A DNA stretch of 64,000 bases from contig CAVSJI010000001.1 in the NCBI GenBank assembly GCA_963728365.1, positions 1,426,001 through 1,490,000 on the forward strand. The letters run 5' to 3'. Positions 15,400-24,046 of the stretch are shown here, in pieces. Within the stretch, counting starts at the first letter, position 1; each line of letters opens with the position of its first letter. A program made the position numbers and the translations under genes. The notes beneath the pieces are model-generated. The model was not told the origin of the DNA and did not search any database. It saw only the letters and a program-made list of their open reading frames with translations. This stretch comes from VRUE01 sp963728365 (GTDB lineage Bacteria > Actinomycetota > Thermoleophilia > Solirubrobacterales > 70-9).

Positions 15400-18377
15400 C
15401 GCCTCCTCGCACTTGCCACCGCGATCCGCGCCGAGCGCTTGCCCTTGCGGTGGTGCTTTCGGTGTCGCTTGTGTCGCTTGTGGCGCTTCTTGCAGGTCCC
15501 CTTCAAGACGGTGTCGAACTCCGCCCCGGCGTTGTTCTGCCCCAGCGCCGATACCGCGGCGAAGGGCGGCGCCGCGCAGATGTTGGTCGAGTTGGTCAAG
15601 AGGCCGTGCTTGCCGCCGCGCAGGGTCATCACGAAGCGGTCGATCGGTTGGTCTGGGAGCTCGTCGAAGAAGGCATCGACGCCGCCGGACTTGGTCGGGC
15701 CGATGTGGCCTTCGACGACGATTCGCACCGCGCCGGAGTAGAGGTCTGCGACCAAGTCGGGGAGCTTGCCCGCCGAGGAGCGCAGGTAGACGTTGCCGCG
15801 CAGCGGCTCGTCCAAGAGCGGGGTGTAGGCGACTGCTTTGCCGTAGATCGAGCCCGGCGGGCAGCTCCCCGCCTCAAAGCGCGGGCGGGTGCAGATCTCG
15901 CGGATGTGGTTTTGGGCGAGGAACTCGGCGTGGGGCATCTCGACCTCGATCCGCTTCAGGTTGGAGTCCTGGGGCCCTCTGGCGATGAAGCTCGCTCTGA
16001 GCTGGGGGTAGGCGCCCCTTCTGGGGCTTCCCCTGAGGCGGATCGCGAGCTTCGGCTTGAAGCCCAAGGTGAGGCAGTTCAAGAGCTGGAAGTGGCGGGC
16101 GATCGTCACAGAGGAATCGTCGGCGGTGCTTTCGAAGCTCGCCCCCGAGCCGGCGATCGTCGATTCCAGCTGGGAGGCCGCGCAGCTGGAGGGGTTGTGG
16201 GTGAACTGGTAGCGGTCCATGTAGATGCGGACCTCCCTCAGGTGCAGGGGGATGCCGTCGATGATGTGGGGGATCGGGTCTGAGGCTCCGGCGTCGATCC
16301 GCAGCTGGGCGGTGTGCTCATCGACTTGGAAGGCGGAGCGGATCACGATCGTGCCCAGGTCGAAGGGACCGACCGTGGCCGAGTTGACCGTGACCAGGGA
16401 GAGCGGCGCGCCGTGGTAGGGGCCGGCGAGGTAGATCCGCCCGGCGGCGTAGGTCAGCGCCGGGCCGACCCCGTAGCCGGTCAGGGTCCGCCCGACCTGG
16501 GAGGCGGCCGGGCAGGAGGGGCCGTTGGCCTCGCCGAAACCGGTGTTGTGGCGCGATGCCTCGATGTCTTGCTCGGGGCAGAAGGGCACCCCGGCGAGCT
16601 TGCCGGTGATCCCCTTGGGCAAGATCAAGGAGTAGGCGGTGATCTCCTGGTCGGTGTCGTGGCGGGTGAGGTGCACGTAGTAGGGGGTGTAGGAGTTGAC
16701 GTTGGAGTTGACCCCGCCGGTCAGCGCGTCGAAGCTCGCCGGCGGGGTGCCCTGCGGGCAGGGGCCGTAGTCCACCCCCGAGGAGATCTCGGAGGAGGTC
16801 GGGGTGCCACTGATCGTCGCTTCGTTTGACCAGGGGGTCATCTCGGTGGTGGTGATCGCCTGCCCGCAGGAGGGCGGGCTGATCAGGAAGGCCCGCTGGC
16901 CGGTTCGGAAGTTGAGCTGCAGGTCGGTGTAGGGGAGCTCGGGGAGGCCCTCGAAGGTCGCGGCGATCGTGCCGTCTGCGGGATTCGGGTCGATCTTGCC
17001 GGCCAGCTTGACCATCATCCCGCGCTTCGGCAGCTTGGCGACGAGGTAGACGGCGACCAATGAGCCGAAGGGATTGTCGCGCGGGGAGGCGAGGTAGATC
17101 GCCCCTTCGAAGTATTCGCGGCCCGAGACCGCTTCGAAGAGCGGCGACTGGACGATGAAGTCGCCGATCTTCGCCCCGTTGGGGCAGGCGTTGCCCTGGC
17201 CGTTGAAGGGGGTCTCGGCGGCGTACTGGGACGGCGTGCAGCCGATCAGCCCGGCGCCGACCGAGGGGTTGACGGTCACCCCCGAGGGCAGGTGGACCAC
17301 CACCCGCCTCGCCGGGGATGGGATCAGCTGGTTCGGTTCGACCAGGCCTTCCTGGCTGGAGGTCAATCTGAAGTCATAGCCCGAGGAGGTCGAGGCCTTG
17401 GTCGTGTTGAGGAAGCCCAGCGGCAAGGGGGTGAAGGGAAGCGAGGAGCAGGCGGTCAGCCCGACCGGCTGGCCGATCGTGTTGAGGTTGGCGGCCGTGG
17501 CGCTGACCACCGCGGGCTGCTGCCAGGCGCTTGCCGTGGCGGCGAAGCTGAGCGAGGCCGAGCACTCGACCGGCAAGGTGAGGAAGGCTTTGGGCGGGTA
17601 TTCCCCGGGCGGGCCGACCCCGCAGGTGGCGGGGGTGAAGACTTCTTTTTCGCCGACGATTTCGACTTTGTGAAGTTCGCCGTGATAGGCGGCGGGATTG
17701 GCCTCGTTCAGGCAGTTGCCGCGTTCGGGGTCGTGCGAGTAGCCCCAGGGCACCCCCCAGAGGTTCATGTCGATGCCCTCGACGTCGAGCGCCTGGGAGA
17801 AGTCGCTGGCTTGCAGGGAGAGGGTGTAGCGGCCCTGGGGGTCTGGGTCGAGGCCGACGTCGAAGACCACCGGCGATCCGAAGGGCGAGGCGCCGAGCTG
17901 GGCGGGCACCCCGGGGGGCGCCTTCAAGTTGAAGAGGCCGAAGCGGCGGGTGATCCCTCCCCCCAGGGAGGTCTTCACCTCGATCGTGCCGACCTGGGTG
18001 TATAGGGGGCAGCTCTCGCCCGAGAGGCTGGTTTCATAGGGGGATTGCCTGGGCGTTTGGAAGTCCACGGCGCTGCAGCGCACCAGATCGGCCGCCACCG
18101 AGCCCTGGAAGGTCGGGTTGAGCAGCATCCCCTGGGGGGTCGTGAGCTTCAGGTCGCGCAGGTCCCCGTCGGGGAATTCGCCGACCTGCTTCAGGCCCAG
18201 GTGCACGCTCCATTCATAGGGATGGGAGCCCGCCGCGAAGGAGGGTTTGCCGTCTTCGGTGCGGACCGCGACCGAGAAGCCTTCTTTGCCTGACTTGAAG
18301 CCGAAGGAGGCCTGGGCTGAGGGGGCGAGTGCGAGGAGGCAAAGGCCAAGCCCGGCGAGGATCGTTAGCCGCTTCAT
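15396..18377 (-). CDS. large secreted beta-rich protein with basic tail (type B', paralogue)
   Basis: A 993-residue exported protein with signal peptide MKRLTILAGLGLCLLALAPS. It has about 900 residues of Gly/Pro/Ser-rich, cysteine-punctuated beta sequence with internal repeats. Examples are LASPRDNPFGSLVAVYLV, LPKGITGKLAGVPFCPEQDI and GPFDLGTIVIRSAFQVD. The same blocks occur in the 1,094-residue protein encoded at 20762, so they are paralogues. It ends in a Lys/Arg/His-rich tail of about 35 residues after a final cysteine. No enzyme motif is visible; a cell-surface or matrix role is the best guess. Start and stop each overlap neighbours by four bases. Confidence 0.75.
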   Translation of the reverse strand: MKRLTILAGLGLCLLALAPSAQASFGFKSGKEGFSVAVRTEDGKPSFAAGSHPYEWSVHLGLKQVGEFPDGDLRDLKLTTPQGMLLNPTFQGSVAADLVRCSAVDFQTPRQSPYETSLSGESCPLYTQVGTIEVKTSLGGGITRRFGLFNLKAPPGVPAQLGASPFGSPVVFDVGLDPDPQGRYTLSLQASDFSQALDVEGIDMNLWGVPWGYSHDPERGNCLNEANPAAYHGELHKVEIVGEKEVFTPATCGVGPPGEYPPKAFLTLPVECSASLSFAATASAWQQPAVVSATAANLNTIGQPVGLTACSSLPFTPLPLGFLNTTKASTSSGYDFRLTSSQEGLVEPNQLIPSPARRVVVHLPSGVTVNPSVGAGLIGCTPSQYAAETPFNGQGNACPNGAKIGDFIVQSPLFEAVSGREYFEGAIYLASPRDNPFGSLVAVYLVAKLPKRGMMVKLAGKIDPNPADGTIAATFEGLPELPYTDLQLNFRTGQRAFLISPPSCGQAITTTEMTPWSNEATISGTPTSSEISSGVDYGPCPQGTPPASFDALTGGVNSNVNSYTPYYVHLTRHDTDQEITAYSLILPKGITGKLAGVPFCPEQDIEASRHNTGFGEANGPSCPAASQVGRTLTGYGVGPALTYAAGRIYLAGPYHGAPLSLVTVNSATVGPFDLGTIVIRSAFQVDEHTAQLRIDAGASDPIPHIIDGIPLHLREVRIYMDRYQFTHNPSSCAASQLESTIAGSGASFESTADDSSVTIARHFQLLNCLTLGFKPKLAIRLRGSPRRGAYPQLRASFIARGPQDSNLKRIEVEMPHAEFLAQNHIREICTRPRFEAGSCPPGSIYGKAVAYTPLLDEPLRGNVYLRSSAGKLPDLVADLYSGAVRIVVEGHIGPTKSGGVDAFFDELPDQPIDRFVMTLRGGKHGLLTNSTNICAAPPFAAVSALGQNNAGAEFDTVLKGTCKKRHKRHKRHRKHHRKGKRSARIAVASARRR

Positions 18378-20746
18378 CGCCTGTTCCCCCTCTGGCGGCG
18401 GTGGTGTCGCTTCGGATGGCGCCCTCGCTTGCGCTTCACGCAGCGCTTCACCTTCTTGCCCTTCTTGGTCTTCACCGTCTTGGGCACCTTGCCCTTCGGG
18501 CAGCGCTTGGATGCCTTGAAGCCGTAGCGGGTGTAGTGGACCGCGGGGTTGCCCGGGCCAGAGAGCAGCGTGGTCAGGGTCGGCTCGCTCGGTTCGGGGG
18601 GCAGGACCTGGCAGGCGTCGCCCTCGCAGGCGAGCGGCCCGGGCGCTTCTGCAAAGCCGCCGCCGACCCTGGCGTCATAGAGGTCGATCGCCCCGGGGTC
18701 CGAGCCGACCAATGAGGCGCCGGTCAGGAAGAAGGCGTCGGAGCCGTCGGCGGAGGCGTCGGCGAAGCGCGAGGGCGCGGCGTCTCGCCCGGAGGAGAGC
18801 AGCGATGTGCAGCCCGCTGCCCTCGTGCAGCTGCCCTCGCCGGAGGCCTCCCACTGATAGGCGTCGGTGACCCCTTTGCCCGAGGCGCCCTGGGTGTTGG
18901 TGTCGGAGGGGGAGATCGCGTCGGCGGAGTCAAAGAAGACGCGGCGGCCGCCGTCGAGAAGGACGCGGGGCTTGTAGAGGGTGGTGGCTGTCGCTCCCGC
19001 TCCGTTGGCCACCGCGCCGGGGATGCTCGAGGCGCCGACCGGGCGGCCGTTGGTCGGGTTGCAGGAGACGCAGGTGAGCCCCGCGGTCGATTCGTAGAGG
19101 TAGAGCTCGGAGTCCGCTTCGCCCGTGGCCAGGTCGGTGTTGTCGTAGGTGTGTCCGTAGCGGTCTTCGAGGGGAGTCGTTGACTCGAAGAGCAGCCTGG
19201 TGCCGTCTGCGCTGACCCTGGAGGTGCCGCTGGCCGGCGGGTAGTCGGCGGCGTCCGCCGCCTCGGCGATCTTCGTCGCGGAGTCACAGCCGTTGGCGGC
19301 GGCCGTGTTGGCCGCCGCGCAGCGGTAGAGGCCGGTGGCCCGCAGGTAGTAGAGGCTCGCTCCGTTGCTCGCCGCGCCGAGCACTCCTTCGACGTCGGCG
19401 CTCGAGGTGAGCTTGGTCGCGGTGTTCGGGGTTGTCCCGTAGCGCCAGAGGTCCCCGCCTTTGGTGAAGTAGGCGATCGAGCCATCCGTTGAGGCGAGCT
19501 CGAAGGTGCCGCCTCCCCCGGCGCCGGCGTCGGCCTGCTTGAGGATCGCGCCGTCGCGGACGAAGAGGTTGGCGCCTTCGTAGAGGTAGACGCGGGCGCC
19601 TTCGGATGAGACCGCGTTGGCGCCCTGGGCGGCGAGGCTCGCGCCGGGGGTTGCGTTCAGCTGTTTGAGGGCGCCGCCTCCTGTGGAGAACTCATAGAGG
19701 TTGGCTTCTTCTGTGCCGCAGCCGTCCGTCGCGCTCGCGCTCAGCTTCGCGCAGCTGGAGAGCACCGCGTGGGTGAGGTCCTCCGAGGCGCCGGCGAGCG
19801 TGACTTCGAAGGCCGAGGCGCTCTGCCCCGAGAGCCCGGTCTCTGTGGGGCCCAGCAAGGCCTCGAAGCCGCCGGTGGCGCTCGTGCGCAGGTAGTAGTC
19901 CTGATAGCCCGCCGGGGCGTCGGTGACCGCCAGGGTCGGGTTGGGCACCGGGCAGCCTTCTGCTTCGCCCCTGCAGCCCTTGCCGTTTAGCAGCAGGCCG
20001 CGGGCGAGGTCGGTGGAGAAGATCCGGTAGGGGCTGCCGCCCTCGGCGATGTCATAGGAGCCCGAGAAGATCGGCACGCTGAGGTTCTCGGTCGACCAGC
20101 CCGAGGCGCTGCGCCTGGCGAGGTACTGGGAGGCCGGTGGCGCTCCCTGCCCCCCGGCGAAGGAGGAGGCCGAGGAGTAGGTCGCCATCGAGCCCTGGGC
20201 GGCGCCCTGCAGGACGCCGCCCTTTGCGAGCGCTTCGGGGAAGGCGACGCCGCCGCCGTTCTTATCGGCCGGGCTGACCATCTCCCAGCCGCGCCCGTCG
20301 GCGAGCAAGGCCCCGCCCGAGGCCGGGGAGGTGACGAAGAAGGGGTAGGGCGCGGAGGAGGGTGTGGTCAGCGAGCCATGGCTGTTGGTGAGCACGAGGC
20401 GGTAGTAGTAGGTGGTGTCGGAGCTGAGCCCCGAGACGGTCGGGAAGTTGACCGGGATCATCCCTTCTTCGGTGCCGATCACTTTGACGATCACCTGCGA
20501 GGCGCCCGTGAAGCCTTTGGCTTCATAGGTCGCCTTCGGGGTGTATTCGAAGCGCCCGCCGGTGAGGTAGCCGTTGGGGTCGACTTCGGCCGAGAGGGTG
20601 ACCGAGCGCGAGTCGACCTGGGAGGCCCAGAGCTGCCCGGCCAGGGGCGGGCCCGCGGCCTGGGTCTGGCCCGTCCCCAAGAGGAGGATGAACAGCAGGC
20701 AGGCGCCGCCGCCCAGCAGGCGGCGCCTTCTCATCGAGTTGCGCAC
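18374..20746 (-). CDS. secreted beta-propeller-like protein with basic tail (type A')
   Basis: A 790-residue exported protein with signal sequence RRRLLGGGACLLFILLLGTG. An N-terminal fibronectin-like segment (about residues 35-130, TLSAEVDPNGY to TYYYRLVLTNSHG) is followed by about 550 residues of WD40/TolB-like propeller repeats. Examples are ADGTRLLFESTTPLEDRYG, GGRRVFFDSADAI and DGSDAFFLTGASLV. Near the end come LACEGDACQ and RCPKGKVPK, then a Lys/Arg/His tail. The same end-module occurs in the 1,688-residue protein of this operon. It is probably a cell-surface protein binding cell-wall polymer or sugar. It starts 15 bases after the preceding gene stops. Confidence 0.75.
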   Translation of the reverse strand: MRNSMRRRRLLGGGACLLFILLLGTGQTQAAGPPLAGQLWASQVDSRSVTLSAEVDPNGYLTGGRFEYTPKATYEAKGFTGASQVIVKVIGTEEGMIPVNFPTVSGLSSDTTYYYRLVLTNSHGSLTTPSSAPYPFFVTSPASGGALLADGRGWEMVSPADKNGGGVAFPEALAKGGVLQGAAQGSMATYSSASSFAGGQGAPPASQYLARRSASGWSTENLSVPIFSGSYDIAEGGSPYRIFSTDLARGLLLNGKGCRGEAEGCPVPNPTLAVTDAPAGYQDYYLRTSATGGFEALLGPTETGLSGQSASAFEVTLAGASEDLTHAVLSSCAKLSASATDGCGTEEANLYEFSTGGGALKQLNATPGASLAAQGANAVSSEGARVYLYEGANLFVRDGAILKQADAGAGGGGTFELASTDGSIAYFTKGGDLWRYGTTPNTATKLTSSADVEGVLGAASNGASLYYLRATGLYRCAAANTAAANGCDSATKIAEAADAADYPPASGTSRVSADGTRLLFESTTPLEDRYGHTYDNTDLATGEADSELYLYESTAGLTCVSCNPTNGRPVGASSIPGAVANGAGATATTLYKPRVLLDGGRRVFFDSADAISPSDTNTQGASGKGVTDAYQWEASGEGSCTRAAGCTSLLSSGRDAAPSRFADASADGSDAFFLTGASLVGSDPGAIDLYDARVGGGFAEAPGPLACEGDACQVLPPEPSEPTLTTLLSGPGNPAVHYTRYGFKASKRCPKGKVPKTVKTKKGKKVKRCVKRKRGRHPKRHHRRQRGNRR

Positions 20747-20761
20747 CGCTGCGCCTCCCCG

Positions 20762-23700
20762 CTACCTGACCGCGGCGCGCAGGTGGCGCAGCGCCGCGCG
20801 GCGGTGATGGCGCTTGTGCGAGCGGTGGTGGCGGCGCTTTGCCTTGCGGCAGCGGCCGTTGCGAAGCGCCGGGCGCAGTTCGATCCCCTTGCCGTTGTGG
20901 GCGGCGAAGAGCCCGGTGGCGCGGTTGACCTTGGCGCAGACGTTGGTCGAGTTCTGCAGGAGGCCCTTCTTGCCGCCGGCCATGCTCAAGACGAAGGAGG
21001 AGACCGGCAGGTCGGGGACCCCTTCGAAGGTCGTGCGGATGCCGCCCTTGACCGAGTCGATGCGGGCCACCGCGTCGACTTGGATCGGCTGGGAGGGCGG
21101 ACCGCTCAGGGCAACCACCAGGTCGGGCAGCTCGTGATCGGAGCTGCGCAGGTAGGCGTTGCCTTCCAGGGCGTAGTCGACCAGCGGGCTGGTCGCGGTT
21201 GCGTGCCCGTAGACCGAGGCCGGCGGGCAGGCAGAGCCGTTGGCGTCGCCTTCGGCGAACTGCACCCTGGTGCAGACCGTGCCGATGTGGGCCTGATCGA
21301 GGAACTCCGAGTGCGGCAGGGCGACCGAGGCTTCGGCGATGTTGGCGCCGCCATCGGGCATGATCGCGGTCCCTCTGAGGGCCGGGTGCCCGCCGCGCCC
21401 GGTCGCCCCGAAGAGGCGGATGCCGAGCTTGGGCTTGAAGGGCAGGGCGGTGCACTCGCCCAGCTGGTAGCGCGAGGAGAGGCTCGCGATCTGGCCCAGG
21501 GTGGAGCGCAGCGAGCCCTCGACCGAGCTCGGGTCGCAGCTGGTGCCGGTGCGGGTGAAGCCCTGGCGGTCGAGGTTGACGTCGATCGAGCGCACGTCGA
21601 GCGGGATGCCCTCAAGGATCGAGGGGATCTGATCGGAGTCGGCGGTGATCTGGCCGCTGCTGCGGTCCAGATGCAGCGCCGCCCGCACGACGATCGTGCC
21701 GAGGTCATAGGGGCCTGCGACCGCCGGGGTGATCACCGCCATGCTCAGCGGGGCGTCTTTGTATGGGCCTGCCAGGTAGGCGTCGCCGTGGGCGTAGTAG
21801 GGGGAGGGGCCGGCTCCTGCCGCTGCCGTCACCGAGCCGATGTGGGTGTCTGGCGGGCAGGAGGGGCTTGCCTGCTCTTCGTGGCCGCTCTTCGATGCGG
21901 CGCTTGTGAGGGCCGCATCGGAGCACTGGCTGACTCCGGCCAGCTTGCCGGTCAGCCCCTCGGGCATCTTCACGCTGAAGGAGGAGAACTGTTGGGAGCC
22001 GTCGCTCCTTCGCAGGTGAAGCACGAAGGGCGAGTAGTTGCCCGCGATCGGGCTGACGACGCCCGCGTCGAGGCTCGGGCTGTTGGGCAGTGAGCCCCCG
22101 CAGCCCCCGCCCGCGGGCGGGGTTGAGATCGCGTAGTCGTCGTGGGTGGTTGCCGGCGGGCCGGTGTCGGGGAATGACCACGGGGTCAGCTCCGACGTGG
22201 TCGAGTAGGCCCCGCAGGCAGAGGGGGTCCTCAGCACCCCGTGCGCTCCTCCGAAGAGGTTCACCTTGAAGTGGCTGAAGGGCAGCTGCGGGGTGTTGTC
22301 GAAGGTGGTCACGAGCCTCCCCGTGTTCGGGTCGGCTTCGACGTGGGCGGGCAGCTTGATCAAAAGCCCCGCGCGCGAGTCTTCGATCACCGCGTAGATC
22401 GCCAGCAATGAGCCGAAGGGGTTGTCGTGGGGGGTTGCCGCATACACCGATCCCAAGAGCGGGTGGTCGACCAGCGGCGAGTCGACTTCGACCGTGCCGA
22501 TCCGCGAGTCCGCCGGGCAGGCCGGCGGGTTGCCGTTCGGCACCGCGCTGACCGGGTCGACCCCGACCTGCCCGGGCGTGCAGCCACCCAGGCCGTTGGC
22601 GCTTGCGGGGTTGATCGCCAGCCCCTCGGGCAGCGAGATCACCGCCTTACGCAGGTGCGCCGTCGCCCGTTCGCTCAAGGAGCTCGTCTGCGGGATGCCG
22701 AGGTCGGCTTCGATCCCGCTCGGCGAGTCCGCGACGTTGGTCGTCGGGCGTGCCTTCAGCGTCGGGTTGAATTCCAGCCCCGCGCAGCCGGTGATCCCGA
22801 CTTCGTTGCCGTTGGCGTCGCGCATCGTGTCTGAGCGCCTCGCCGGCGGCCCGCTCGGGTGTTCCCAGGAGAAGGCTTCGGCTTCGCCGACCGGCGCTTC
22901 TGCGCAGTTGGTCGGCATCGCCAGTGCCTCGCTGTCGGCCTCGGGCACCGGGCAGGGGGATTCTTCGCAGTCGCCGAAGGCGCTCTTCCGCGCGTAGTCG
23001 AAGCTCGGCGCGCTCGGGTCGCCCCACAGCAGCAGCTGCACCCCCGTCGAGGGCTTCTGGTTGAGCCCCGGGATGTTCCGCGTTTCCGCCATCTCGGTGT
23101 AGTCGCCGGGGCGCACCCCGCCCTCGATGTGGACCGGGTAGCTGACGACCACGAAGCCGAAGTTGGCGGCTTTGCCCGGCGCCGGCTCCATGTTGTAGAC
23201 GGGTTGCTTGAGCACGAAAGGAGAGACAAGGGCGCTGAGCACGTTGACCACACCGAGCTGCGTGTTCGCCGGACAGGCATATGCCTCCATCAGCACCTCC
23301 GAGCAGCGCCGCGGCGTCGCGTTGGGATTGACGATCGTCCCGTGCGGCAGGTAGGTGTATACGTCGCGCTCGCCGCCGTCGACGCCGCCGGGAAGAAGTG
23401 TGCCGGCCTTCTGCGTCGAGAAGCTCAGGTTGACCGAGAGCACGTGCGGGTGCCCGCCGGCCTGCGTCTCGGCCGTGCCGTCCTCGGCGTAGGGGGTGAT
23501 GCCGAAGCCCGGGATGCCCGGCAGGAACTCGAAGGGGGCCGGCGTCGAGGAGACCTTCGAGGTGTTTTCGGCGACCGTGGCGGCCGTGCCGCCGCCTTCG
23601 AGGACCGCGGTGTCGAGCACCGTGTCGCCCTCGTGCAGCACGGTGCCGGTGCCGTCGACGTCGAAGCCGATGTAGAGCTCGATGAACTTGCCCGGCTGCA

Positions 23701-24046
23701 CCGGCCCGGGGAAGACGCAGGTCGCCGTCGGGGCGGCGTTCGTGCAGGCGCCCGGGACACTTTGGGGCAGCGTGCCCGAGGCTTTCAGCGTCAGCCCTGC
23801 GGGCAGCGTGTCGGTGATCGTGATCGGGCCTTTGGTGGGAGCGGTGCCGACGTTGGTGGCGAGGATGTTGTACTCGGGGAGCCTGCCGGCCGCTTTATAG
23901 GTCGCCCCCGGTTCGAGGTTGGTCGGCACCGTGGTGATGTCGAAGCGCCAGGCCGGGGCCGCTTCGGCGCTCGCCTGGGAGGCGGGGATGAGCAGCGCCC
24001 CGAGGGCGAGCAGGGCGATCGCGATCTTCTTGGTCATGGCGTTCAT
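20762..24046 (-). CDS. large secreted beta-rich protein with DUF11-like domain and basic tail (type B)
   Basis: A 1,094-residue exported protein with signal peptide KKIAIALLALGALLIPASQA. A DUF11-like repeat follows at about residues 45-120 (ILATNVGTAPTKGPITITDT). Long Cys/Gly/Pro-rich beta blocks come next: TPHDNPFGSLLAIYAV, MPEGLTGKLAGVSQC, GPYDLGTIVVRAALHLD, and GGKKGLLQNSTNVC near the end. These blocks are shared with the 993-residue paralogue. The basic C-terminus is rich in RRHH and KRHH. ATG 24046 has GGAGGG upstream and overlaps the previous stop (ATGA). Its role is unknown, presumably extracellular and structural or adhesive. Confidence 0.78.
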   Translation of the reverse strand: MNAMTKKIAIALLALGALLIPASQASAEAAPAWRFDITTVPTNLEPGATYKAAGRLPEYNILATNVGTAPTKGPITITDTLPAGLTLKASGTLPQSVPGACTNAAPTATCVFPGPVQPGKFIELYIGFDVDGTGTVLHEGDTVLDTAVLEGGGTAATVAENTSKVSSTPAPFEFLPGIPGFGITPYAEDGTAETQAGGHPHVLSVNLSFSTQKAGTLLPGGVDGGERDVYTYLPHGTIVNPNATPRRCSEVLMEAYACPANTQLGVVNVLSALVSPFVLKQPVYNMEPAPGKAANFGFVVVSYPVHIEGGVRPGDYTEMAETRNIPGLNQKPSTGVQLLLWGDPSAPSFDYARKSAFGDCEESPCPVPEADSEALAMPTNCAEAPVGEAEAFSWEHPSGPPARRSDTMRDANGNEVGITGCAGLEFNPTLKARPTTNVADSPSGIEADLGIPQTSSLSERATAHLRKAVISLPEGLAINPASANGLGGCTPGQVGVDPVSAVPNGNPPACPADSRIGTVEVDSPLVDHPLLGSVYAATPHDNPFGSLLAIYAVIEDSRAGLLIKLPAHVEADPNTGRLVTTFDNTPQLPFSHFKVNLFGGAHGVLRTPSACGAYSTTSELTPWSFPDTGPPATTHDDYAISTPPAGGGCGGSLPNSPSLDAGVVSPIAGNYSPFVLHLRRSDGSQQFSSFSVKMPEGLTGKLAGVSQCSDAALTSAASKSGHEEQASPSCPPDTHIGSVTAAAGAGPSPYYAHGDAYLAGPYKDAPLSMAVITPAVAGPYDLGTIVVRAALHLDRSSGQITADSDQIPSILEGIPLDVRSIDVNLDRQGFTRTGTSCDPSSVEGSLRSTLGQIASLSSRYQLGECTALPFKPKLGIRLFGATGRGGHPALRGTAIMPDGGANIAEASVALPHSEFLDQAHIGTVCTRVQFAEGDANGSACPPASVYGHATATSPLVDYALEGNAYLRSSDHELPDLVVALSGPPSQPIQVDAVARIDSVKGGIRTTFEGVPDLPVSSFVLSMAGGKKGLLQNSTNVCAKVNRATGLFAAHNGKGIELRPALRNGRCRKAKRRHHRSHKRHHRRAALRHLRAAVR